The notes beneath the pieces were generated by a model, which saw nothing but the letters and a program-made list of their open reading frames with translations, was not told the DNA's origin and did not search any database. A stretch of DNA of 11,908 nucleotides from Oribacterium sp. (GTDB lineage: Bacteria > Bacillota_A > Clostridia > Lachnospirales > Lachnospiraceae). Position 1 is the stretch's first letter. Each line of letters begins with the position of its first letter. The translations under genes and the position numbers were made by a program. The stretch covers positions 1 through 11,908 of the forward strand of contig JAGAXP010000260.1 of assembly GCA_017940955.1 (NCBI GenBank), read 5' to 3'. Below, piece after piece: positions 6,252 through 11,908 of the stretch.

Positions 6252-7646
6252 CTATGCTCTGTGGCCTCCGATCTGTTCGTTCCTCATCTTTGTGGTTGCA
6301 CCTTCCAAAAAATTTATTCCTTTCAGCATGGCATTGGCTCCATATCTGTTTCGCACCTCCAGAAGCGCTGCGTGAAGTTGTCTATCTTTATTCAGAGCAT
6401 CGTAGTCTGTAAAGAGATCCAATTGATATACTCCGTTATCAGATTTAACATCACAGGCGCATATTCCAAGCCTCCTTAAAAGTACCCTGTGGTCACTTTT
6501 TTTATCTACATCCTTCATGATCCCTTCGATAACGATATTGGCGGTATTGGTGGCTGATTTAAATCTTACGGTTCCGGTTGAATGGGCGGGATGAAGTCTC
6601 CCGTACCAGTCAATGGCAAGTCTTCCGTCATAGCTTGGGAAATATTCAAGACTCTTATAATCATAACTGATCCACCACGTAAACCTTGAAGAGACAAGTT
6701 TTTTCTTATACATATCACAGCATAAGATATCTATCATTTCCTTGAAAACTATACATGCTTCATAATATTTGTAGGGTCTCGGAAGAACCTGACCATTGGA
6801 AAGAGAATGATTGTCACTTTTATAGTGTTTAATATCATACATGGTCACAGGTTCTACACCCCAGGCGTGATCTATGAGTATCTCAGCATCTATTCCGAAA
6901 ACCTTATAAAACCACTCTTCATCACACTGTGAACGCTCAGCAATGTCTCCCATGGTGTACATGTGATTTTTTTCGAGCCTTGCTGCTTTACCACGACCGA
7001 TCTGCCAGAAATCCGTCAATGGCTTGTGTTCCCAGAGGAGATACCTATAGCTTTCCTCCGTAAGTCCGGCGATGCGGACTCCGTCTTTGTCTGCAGGGGA
7101 TTTCTTTGCCACGATATCCATAGCTATTTTGGCAAGATATAAATTTGTACCTATTCCCACTGTGGCTGTGATTCCCGTATTTTTAAGGACATCCCTTATC
7201 ATGGTTATAGCCATGATATGTGCAGGATGCTGTCCGGACCTTATGGCTTCAGTTTCGTAGAAATGGAGATATGGCGTACAATCGATAAAACACTCATCTA
7301 TACTGTATATGTGAATATCCTCAGAGGATGCGTATTTTAAAAATATCCCATAGATTTTGGCTGAGGTTTTTTCGTACTCGGCCATACGCGGAGTAGCAGT
7401 GATATAAGAAACTTTTGTGCGATACGTCTGCTCGTATTTTCTGATAGCCTGCTTCGCCTCAAAAAGTCTGGGTCTGCCCGGAACACCGATAGCTTTTAAA
7501 GCCGGAGATACTGCAAGACAGATGGTCTGATCCGATCTTGTGGCATCCGCCACCAGCAGCTTTGCCTTCAGAGGATCCAGTCCCCTTGCGACACATTCTA
7601 CAGATGCATAAAAGCTTTTCATATCTATGGCGATGTAGATACTCAT
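6252..7646 (-). CDS. Y-family DNA polymerase (UmuC/UvrX-type, translesion)
   Basis: This 464-residue protein is a complete lesion-bypass polymerase. Metal-binding Asp8 lies in AIDMKSFYASVE, and the catalytic SIDE motif (115-118) lies in IYSIDECFID. The palm and fingers are followed by the helix-hairpin-helix thumb around the segment WQIGRGKAARLE (about 214-225). The C-terminal little-finger domain ends in the family tail GATTKMRNEQIGGHRA. The sequence QLDLF at 408-412 matches the beta sliding-clamp binding motif. It would extend primers across damaged bases at stalled forks. The ATG at 7646 overlaps the stop of the small upstream HTH reading frame (TGATG), so translation is probably coupled; a GTG one codon earlier is the alternative start. 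No strong Shine-Dalgarno stands before the ATG. No classical GAAC-N4-GTTC LexA box was found in the promoter region. Confidence 0.92.
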   Translation of the reverse strand: MSIYIAIDMKSFYASVECVARGLDPLKAKLLVADATRSDQTICLAVSPALKAIGVPGRPRLFEAKQAIRKYEQTYRTKVSYITATPRMAEYEKTSAKIYGIFLKYASSEDIHIYSIDECFIDCTPYLHFYETEAIRSGQHPAHIMAITMIRDVLKNTGITATVGIGTNLYLAKIAMDIVAKKSPADKDGVRIAGLTEESYRYLLWEHKPLTDFWQIGRGKAARLEKNHMYTMGDIAERSQCDEEWFYKVFGIDAEILIDHAWGVEPVTMYDIKHYKSDNHSLSNGQVLPRPYKYYEACIVFKEMIDILCCDMYKKKLVSSRFTWWISYDYKSLEYFPSYDGRLAIDWYGRLHPAHSTGTVRFKSATNTANIVIEGIMKDVDKKSDHRVLLRRLGICACDVKSDNGVYQLDLFTDYDALNKDRQLHAALLEVRNRYGANAMLKGINFLEGATTKMRNEQIGGHRA

Positions 7647-7771
7647 CACTCCGCAAGCATACCCGCATTTTTAATGGAGATACCATATTCGCCAAGAAGC
7701 TTAGCCAAATCTATCTGGGACAGTTTCTTTTTTCTTCGGTTACGTGCTATTACATCACCTATATTTCTCAT
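7646..7771 (-). pseudogene. Truncated XRE/LexA-like helix-turn-helix remnant (41 aa)
   Basis: The reading frame MRNIGDVIARNRRKKKLSQI continues through DLAKLLGEYGISIKN and stops at residue 41. It matches the first two helices and the start of the recognition helix of XRE-type domains, as found at the N terminus of S24 (LexA/UmuD-like) repressors often encoded beside Y-family polymerases. The recognition helix is incomplete, and the linker and peptidase domains are missing. AGAGAGG precedes the ATG at good spacing, and the stop overlaps the polymerase start as TGATG. It may be the remnant of an internal deletion that joined the repressor start to the polymerase, now kept as a coupling leader. 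A genuine small gene is the alternative. Confidence 0.6.
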
Positions 7772-7824
7772 GTATAACCTCTCTCAGCGTTCAAAGACTT
7801 GGGGATACTCATCAATGTAGATGC

Positions 7825-7853
7825 ATTATACCATACACACGTTCTCGTTTCAA
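7825..7853 (-). promoter_or_regulatory. Strong sigma-A promoter for the HTH remnant/polymerase unit
   Basis: On the minus strand, TTGAAA (7853-7848), a 17-bp spacer and TATAAT (7830-7825) lie upstream. Transcription should begin near 7818, about 47 nt before the HTH start codon. The spacer contains GAACGTGTG but no inverted GTTC partner, so a standard Firmicute LexA operator is not evident. Confidence 0.75.
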
Positions 7854-8105
7854 TACTGAATTGATTTTTAATTTCAGGTGGCGGTATTTTTCTATATTGA
7901 ATAGATTCCTCCTGATTGTTTACTGGCCCCACTACTCATTCTGCTACCTCCTGCATATCTCTATATATTGATCTCTGCCCCTCTCAAGCGAGGCATTTCT
8001 TATCTGTTGTCAGCTTTTATATAAAGACTGCATTTTGACGATTATTAATAATAAGAATTTTTTGAATGTGAAGTTAGTAATAGCTGAAATTTACCGAGGT
8101 TAACT
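7854..8105. other. Divergent intergenic region
   Basis: This gap separates the polymerase promoter from the preA-like gene. It holds one small minus-strand reading frame with a strong ribosome-binding site (7892-7939). The ribosome-binding site of the plus-strand gene is GAGGT at 8096-8100. A TTGACG at 8035-8040 could be a -35, but no -10 lies at the right distance, so I do not call a promoter. No further gene, RNA or repeat was recognised. Confidence 0.5.
7892..7939 (-). CDS. Possible 15-residue peptide ORF with strong ribosome-binding site
   Basis: The frame encodes MSSGASKQSGGIYSI. A perfect AGGAGG stands 7 nt before the ATG, and a plausible promoter (TTGAGA, 16 bp, TATAGA) lies upstream on the minus strand. 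A second AGGAGG occurs inside the frame. The peptide is not recognised. It lies upstream of the main polymerase promoter, so it would be on a separate or longer transcript. The strong translation signal is the only support. Confidence 0.25.
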   Translation of the reverse strand: MSSGASKQSGGIYSI

Positions 8106-9620
8106 ATGATTGAAAGAATATTGTATCGAAAAGACATAATGAAATGTGCACTGTGTTACGATGCCCCCTGCAGCCTTGCATGTCCTAAGCTTGAGCCTGA
8201 TAAGCTCCTCAGAAGCATATGGTTCGATAACGAGAATGTTGCTGCGGCAGGTCTTCCGGAAGAAAATCCCAGTATAAGCTGTGATGCTCCTTGCGAAAGA
8301 GCGTGTGTTCGTTCAGGGGAAGTTCCTGTCAAGGATGTAATCACACGGTTATATGACGAGGTCAGACCGTCTCTTGAGGTATCACTTCCTAAGGATGAAA
8401 TCCGCCTAAGAACAGATATCTGCGGTATACCGCTTGAAAACCCTTTCCTTCTGTCTTCATCCGTTGTTGCAAGCTCATATGATATGTGCTCAAGAGCATT
8501 TGAAGCCGGATGGGCAGGAGCATCCTTTAAAACCATATGTAACTTCGACATTCATGAAGCATCACCCAGGTTTTCTGCCATAAAAGGGTCCGGTGGGAAC
8601 ATAATAGGTTTTAAAAATATAGAGCAGCTTTCTGACCATAGTGTGGAAGAAAACATGGAGATATTCAGACACCTGAAGAAAAAGTATCCCTCAAAATTCA
8701 TTCTCGCTTCTATAATGGGCAGAAATGATGAGGAATGGGAAAACCTTTCCCGACTCTGTGAAGAAAACGGTGCTGACGCCATAGAGCTTAATTTCTCATG
8801 CCCTAATATGTCCGAAGAAGGCCTTGGTTCAGATATAGGACAGGTTCCGGAACTGGTGGAGCGTTTTACAAAGGCTGCAAGGCGCGGTGCCACTATTCCT
8901 ATTCTTGCAAAACTCACGCCTAATGTCGCAACCATGAGCCCTGCAGCCGAAGCAGCTCTTCGTGGCGGTGCGGATGGCCTTTCCGCCATAAATACCATAA
9001 AGAGTATAACCGGAGTAAACCTACATACCTATGTTGCCGCTCCTTCGGTTCATGGAAAATCTGCTTTAGGAGGCTATAGCGGAAACGCTGTAAAACCAAT
9101 TGCGCTTCGCTTTATGGCGGAGCTTGGAAAGAATCCGAAGCTTAAAGGTATGCATATAAGCGGCATGGGCGGAATCGAAGACTGGTCCGATGCCCTGGAA
9201 TTTATCCTCTTAGGTGCGGGAAGTGTACAGGTCACAACGGCAGTAATGCAGTATGGATACCGTATTATTGATGACCTTAAATCGGGGCTTAACTACTATC
9301 TTGCAGAAAAGGCTCTTAACAATGTAAGTGATCTTATAGGACTGTCACTGGATACTGTCAGTGAAACCACAGATGTTCTGGAACGTGACACTATAGTATT
9401 CCCGAGATTTGATAAGGACAAATGTATAGGCTGTGGAAGATGTGTAATTGCGTGCGCTGACGGTGGACATCAGGCTATAAAGATCAGCGATGACAGAAAG
9501 ATCTCTCTGGATGGAAGCAGATGTGTAGGATGTCATCTCTGTATTCTTGTATGCCCGGAAGAAGCCATAGGGTCAAGCAGGAAAAGGATTCACAGACTGA
9601 AAAAAGGCATTAATAGTTAA
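8106..9620 (+). CDS. preA: PreA-type dihydropyrimidine dehydrogenase subunit with N-terminal Fe-S extension
   Basis: The core of this 504-residue protein (about 98-430) is a PreA/dihydroorotate dehydrogenase-like FMN barrel. Landmarks are NPFLLSSS, FKTI, IIGFKNIEQL, LNFSCPN (228-234), AKLTPN, SGNAVKPIALR and ISGMGGIEDW. Two [4Fe-4S] ferredoxin motifs follow (Cys440/443/446/450 and Cys473/476/479/483). The family reduces uracil and thymine, or oxidises their dihydro forms. Residues 1-90 are an unusual extension with Cys14/17/22/26 and Cys59/63/67, similar to the iron-sulfur N terminus of PreT, mammalian DPD and GltD. The FAD and NAD(P)H domains of those proteins are absent, so another electron partner is needed. 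The loop GLGSDIGQ lacks the Cys of mammalian DPD; from memory E. coli PreA has a similar loop, so this is not evidence of inactivity. GAGGT precedes the ATG by 5 nt. Confidence 0.82.
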   Translation: MIERILYRKDIMKCALCYDAPCSLACPKLEPDKLLRSIWFDNENVAAAGLPEENPSISCDAPCERACVRSGEVPVKDVITRLYDEVRPSLEVSLPKDEIRLRTDICGIPLENPFLLSSSVVASSYDMCSRAFEAGWAGASFKTICNFDIHEASPRFSAIKGSGGNIIGFKNIEQLSDHSVEENMEIFRHLKKKYPSKFILASIMGRNDEEWENLSRLCEENGADAIELNFSCPNMSEEGLGSDIGQVPELVERFTKAARRGATIPILAKLTPNVATMSPAAEAALRGGADGLSAINTIKSITGVNLHTYVAAPSVHGKSALGGYSGNAVKPIALRFMAELGKNPKLKGMHISGMGGIEDWSDALEFILLGAGSVQVTTAVMQYGYRIIDDLKSGLNYYLAEKALNNVSDLIGLSLDTVSETTDVLERDTIVFPRFDKDKCIGCGRCVIACADGGHQAIKISDDRKISLDGSRCVGCHLCILVCPEEAIGSSRKRIHRLKKGINS

Positions 9621-9678
9621 CACATTGCTGAGATTTGTTTCTTCAAGCTTGGTCATGATTAATCCAAGACCATGACTA

Positions 9679-9687
9679 TGGTAAAAT
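9679..9687 (+). promoter_or_regulatory. Possible extended -10 promoter before the hydrogenase-like GGDEF gene
   Basis: TGGTAAAAT fits an extended -10 (TG-N-TAAAAT) with no clear -35. It lies 40 bp before the start codon and within the 106-bp gap after the preA-like gene. An imperfect 8-bp inverted repeat (TGGTCATG near 9650, CATGACTA near 9671) flanks it and might be an operator. Co-transcription with the upstream gene remains possible. Confidence 0.35.
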
Positions 9688-9726
9688 GGAAGTGTCTGTT
9701 TTATTACTTATCAAGAGGACTAATCT

Positions 9727-11496
9727 ATGAAAAAGGGTCTGATTTTTACTACTGACAATTGTATAAGCTGCAATAAATGTGTACGTGTATGCACTTCTCC
9801 GGGAGCAAGCTTCGTTCAAACAAATGATACCTCTACAGTAGTACATATCAACGAAGAAAGATGCATATCCTGTGGGGCTTGCTTTACACTTTGTGAGCAT
9901 AATGCAAGAGACTATCACGATGACACAAGGGGCTTTTTTGAAGACCTCAAGAAAGGCGAAAGTATCTCTCTTTTGCTGGCACCGTCCTTCAAGGCATCCT
10001 ATCCCGAGGAATACGGTACCATTCTTGGCGGGCTCAAAAAGCTTGGCATCAAGAGGATCATATCTGTAGCTTTCGGTGCCGACATCTGCACATGGGCTTA
10101 TCTTAAGTGTATCAGGGAAAAAGGATTGGTCGGAAAGATCTCAACTCCTTGTCCTGTAACCGTATCTTATATCGAACACTGCATGCCGGAGCTGATTCCG
10201 AGCCTCATGCCTGTTTACTCTCCGATGCTTTGCGCTGCCATATATTGCCGTGAGGTTCTGGGTATCACTGACAAACTGGCATTTCTTGGTCCGTGCATCG
10301 GCAAGAAATATGAAACCGATGAATATATGGATAGTCCTGTACACTACAATGTCACCTTCCTCAAATTCATGGATTATATTCGCAGTCACAATATTACCGG
10401 ACCGGATGCAGCAGATGAGATTGAATACGGTCTGGGTTCCTTCTATCCGGCACCGGGAGGACTTGCGGATAATGTTCACTGGTTCATGGGTGACGATACC
10501 CCTGTCCGGGTAGTATCCGGTAAAACTTTTCTCTTTGGGTGGCTTAAAAAGAATAAAACAGACATTAGCGCTCAAAATATACCATTCGTGCTGATTGATG
10601 CTCTGAACTGTCAGGAAGGCTGTATAGAGGGTACTGCGTCAGAGTCAAAACGTTTTTTAGAAGATGCAGCATTTTACACTATTAACAAGATACGCAGTAG
10701 CAGTAAAAAAGCAGGAAAAGATTCCCCGTGGAATCCGGATCTTTCCCATGAAGAAAGGCTCCATAAGCTTAACGAACAGTTTAAGGATCTGGATCTGACA
10801 CATTATTTGCGGAGCTTTACTGACATGAGTGAACATTGTAAAACACAGGTTCCAACAGATGAGGAAGCCGATGAGATTTACAATTCTATGCACAAGACTA
10901 CCATTGAATCCCGTCACATTGATTGTTCTGCATGTGGGTACTATAGCTGCCATGATATGATGGTTGCCATTTTCAATGGATTTAACACCAAGAGAAGCTG
11001 CCTTCACTATCAGATGGATGAAGCCTTACGGCTTGAAAGGCTTTCCATGAATGACCCGCTGACCGGTGTCATGAACAGAAGCGGTCTCAAAAACGTATTA
11101 TCCCATCAGTATGAAAATAAATCTCTTGCTGTAATTGCTGCCGATATCAACGGACTAAAAGCAGTTAACGACAACCTGGGACATGAGGCGGGAGACAGAC
11201 TGATCATAACCATAGCTTCCTGTCTTTCTGAAGTATTTGGAAACAATCAGGTTTTCAGAATCGGTGGAGATGAATTCATCGTTATTCAGTATGATCACTC
11301 CGAGGAAGAGTGCATCGAATCCATAGAGCGACTTAGGAAAATGATGTCCAGTGCTAATGTGAGTGCTTCACTGGGATATGCCTTTACCGCATCCTACCAT
11401 TCTGATTTTGCAAAACTTCAGGAGCTTGCAGATAAACGTATGTATGATGACAAGAACCGCTACTATAAGATGACCGGAAAAATACGACGAAAGTGA
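9727..11496 (+). CDS. [FeFe]-hydrogenase-like sensor fused to a GGDEF diguanylate cyclase
   Basis: This 589-residue soluble protein has four modules. Residues 10-60 hold two ferredoxin [4Fe-4S] motifs (Cys12/15/18/22 and Cys46/49/52/56). Residues about 80-310 resemble the [FeFe]-hydrogenase large subunit: STPCP (139-143) for L1, FLGPCIGKKYE for L2 with Cys190, and LNCQEGC for L3 with Cys295/Cys299. All four H-cluster ligands are thus kept, but the proton-transfer Cys of L1 is Pro141. Residues 400-425 are a CxxCG-type iron-sulfur domain (Cys400/403/408/425). Residues about 440-585 are a GGDEF domain with DPLTGVMNR, ADINGLKAVND (Asp473) and intact GGDEF (513-517); the I-site RxxD is replaced by FGNN. 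It should make c-di-GMP in response to H2 or redox state, as expected for a hydrogenase-type sensor with a cyclase output. AGAGGA lies 7 nt before the ATG. It follows the preA-like gene by 106 bp. Confidence 0.88.
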   Translation: MKKGLIFTTDNCISCNKCVRVCTSPGASFVQTNDTSTVVHINEERCISCGACFTLCEHNARDYHDDTRGFFEDLKKGESISLLLAPSFKASYPEEYGTILGGLKKLGIKRIISVAFGADICTWAYLKCIREKGLVGKISTPCPVTVSYIEHCMPELIPSLMPVYSPMLCAAIYCREVLGITDKLAFLGPCIGKKYETDEYMDSPVHYNVTFLKFMDYIRSHNITGPDAADEIEYGLGSFYPAPGGLADNVHWFMGDDTPVRVVSGKTFLFGWLKKNKTDISAQNIPFVLIDALNCQEGCIEGTASESKRFLEDAAFYTINKIRSSSKKAGKDSPWNPDLSHEERLHKLNEQFKDLDLTHYLRSFTDMSEHCKTQVPTDEEADEIYNSMHKTTIESRHIDCSACGYYSCHDMMVAIFNGFNTKRSCLHYQMDEALRLERLSMNDPLTGVMNRSGLKNVLSHQYENKSLAVIAADINGLKAVNDNLGHEAGDRLIITIASCLSEVFGNNQVFRIGGDEFIVIQYDHSEEECIESIERLRKMMSSANVSASLGYAFTASYHSDFAKLQELADKRMYDDKNRYYKMTGKIRRK

Positions 11497-11508
11497 TCCA
11501 CACCTAAG

Positions 11509-11530
11509 AATACTGCATTTTTTCAGTATT
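11509..11530 (+). other. Small hairpin after the GGDEF gene
   Basis: AATACTG (11509-11515) pairs with CAGTATT (11524-11530) around a T-rich 8-nt loop. No T-tract follows, so it is not by itself a terminator. The stronger hairpin at 11575 is the better candidate. Confidence 0.3.
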
Positions 11531-11574
11531 GCCAGGCTGACCACTTATCATGTACAGATCTTTAACATTGTATT

Positions 11575-11617
11575 AGCTGCCTCTCCAACTTTAAGACAGG
11601 AGAGGCAGCTCTATTTT
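11575..11617 (+). terminator. Intrinsic terminator downstream of the GGDEF gene
   Basis: AGCTGCCTCTCC (11575-11586) pairs perfectly over 12 bp with GGAGAGGCAGCT (11599-11610), followed by a short T-rich tail (CTATTTT). It lies 79 bp after the stop codon. The plus-strand orientation is favoured because the minus-strand side has no T-tract. Confidence 0.7.
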
Positions 11618-11650
11618 ATAATCATAGTCAATGCACTTTCCTATAAAGAG

Positions 11651-11683
11651 AAAAAAGAACCTCAGGAAATCCTGAGGTTCTTT
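11651..11683 (-). terminator. Intrinsic terminator of the tRNA cluster
   Basis: A perfect 13-bp stem (11654-11666 with 11671-11683) around a 4-nt loop is followed on the minus strand by a run of six T residues. It begins 3 nt after the 3' end of tRNA-Gly. The near-symmetrical A and T flanks mean it could also stop plus-strand transcription weakly. Confidence 0.9.
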
Positions 11684-11685
11684 AG

Positions 11686-11757
11686 AGCGCGAGACGGGGA
11701 TCGAACCCGCGATCTTCGCCTTGGCAAGGCGACGTAGTACCACTCTACTACTCGCGC
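11686..11757 (-). tRNA. tRNA-Gly (anticodon GCC)
   Basis: The minus strand folds as a complete 72-nt cloverleaf. The acceptor stem GCGCGAG pairs with CTCGCGC, the D stem is GTAG/CTAC, and the anticodon stem TCGCC/GGCGA encloses the loop TTGCCAA with anticodon GCC. The T stem GCGGG/CCCGT encloses TTCGATC. The discriminator base is U, and CCA is not encoded. It lies downstream of tRNA-Phe on the same strand and is followed by a strong terminator. Confidence 0.95.
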
Positions 11758-11860
11758 ATTATTAATGTCCGTTCAACTTTCATTTCTGTGAAGAACGAAA
11801 CACTATACAAAAGATGATCAGTTTCAGTGTGAATGTTATCGCTGTCTTTATCATCTTGGA

Positions 11861-11908
11861 TGCCCAGAACCGGAATCGAACCAGTGACACGAGGATTTTC
11901 AGTCCTCT
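11861..11908 (-). tRNA. tRNA-Phe (anticodon GAA), 5' part outside the window
   Basis: The minus strand shows the anticodon stem GAGGA/TCCTC around the loop CTGAAAA (anticodon GAA), the T stem ACTGG/CCGGT around TTCGATT, and the 3' acceptor strand TCTGGGC with discriminator A at 11861. The D arm and 5' acceptor strand lie beyond the edge. CCA does not follow directly. It is 103 bp upstream of tRNA-Gly, with an 8-bp inverted repeat (AAGATGAT/ATCATCTT) in the gap that may be a weak terminator. Confidence 0.9.

Noticed and set aside
7831..7853. Possible LexA/SOS box in the polymerase promoter
   Set aside because: GAAC is present in GAACGTGTG, but the required inverted GTTC partner at 4-bp spacing is missing on both strands.
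7768..7932. 54-codon minus-strand frame from GTG that ends in ATGA overlap with the HTH remnant
   Set aside because: The overlap is suggestive, but the GTG is 14 nt from the nearest Shine-Dalgarno, the frame runs through the strong promoter at 7825-7853, and the translation is not recognised.
8156..8998. Minus-strand frames opposite the preA-like gene
   Set aside because: Shadows of the conserved PreA coding frame, rich in Ser and Ala, with no ribosome-binding site.
9649..9680. Inverted repeat after the preA-like gene as a terminator
   Set aside because: The stem is about 8 bp with a G-U pair and a 13-nt loop, and no T-tract follows on either strand.
1..11908. CRISPR array, insertion sequence or prophage genes
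   Set aside because: No regularly spaced repeats, transposase, integrase or phage structural genes were seen in any frame.

Overview
The window looks like chromosome from a low-to-moderate GC Firmicute, most plausibly a Lachnospiraceae member (Butyrivibrio/Pseudobutyrivibrio-like). The support is strong AGGAGG ribosome-binding sites, sigma-A promoters with TATAAT or extended -10 boxes, the YSIRK-type AraC regulator, the Lachnospiraceae-like GH3 and GPH proteins, and a clostridial hydrogenase-like sensor. The taxonomic call is inference from protein character; no rRNA marker is present.

Layout. Positions 1-101 (minus) hold the start of a NUDIX hydrolase with its own promoter. Positions 209-285 hold an 18-bp inverted repeat, one arm of which recurs at 6162-6187, and a separate 16-bp palindrome. 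Positions 344-4599 (minus) form a carbohydrate gene set in the order GPH-type sugar:cation symporter, cytoplasmic GH3 glycosidase (beta-N-acetylhexosaminidase-like), HAD-family phosphatase. An AraC-family regulator (4886-6121, plus) is divergent from it. The 287-bp regulatory region between them carries four related half-sites arranged as two pairs, each pair with 21-bp spacing, plus a symporter leader in which one 7-nt element can pair with either of two identical partners. The simplest reading is an AraC-controlled uptake and hydrolysis locus: the symporter imports an intact glycoside, the GH3 enzyme cuts it inside the cell, and the regulator also controls itself.

Positions 6252-7771 (minus) encode a complete Y-family (UmuC/UvrX-type) translesion polymerase with a beta-clamp motif. 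It is translationally coupled to a 41-residue remnant of a helix-turn-helix protein that resembles the start of the LexA-like S24 repressors often paired with such polymerases. A strong sigma-A promoter drives the pair.

Positions 8106-11496 (plus) encode two iron-sulfur proteins. The first is a PreA-type dihydropyrimidine dehydrogenase subunit with an added N-terminal, PreT-like cysteine domain but no FAD/NAD(P)H domains. The second is the most unusual gene here: two ferredoxin clusters, an [FeFe]-hydrogenase-like domain that keeps all four H-cluster cysteines but has Pro in place of the proton-transfer Cys, a CxxCG iron-sulfur domain, and an intact GGDEF diguanylate cyclase without the inhibitory I-site. 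It is a candidate sensor that converts H2 or redox state into c-di-GMP.

The right end has an intrinsic terminator for this gene, then a minus-strand tRNA cluster: tRNA-Phe(GAA), cut by the window edge, and tRNA-Gly(GCC), which is followed by a strong terminator. No CRISPR array, transposase or rRNA was seen.
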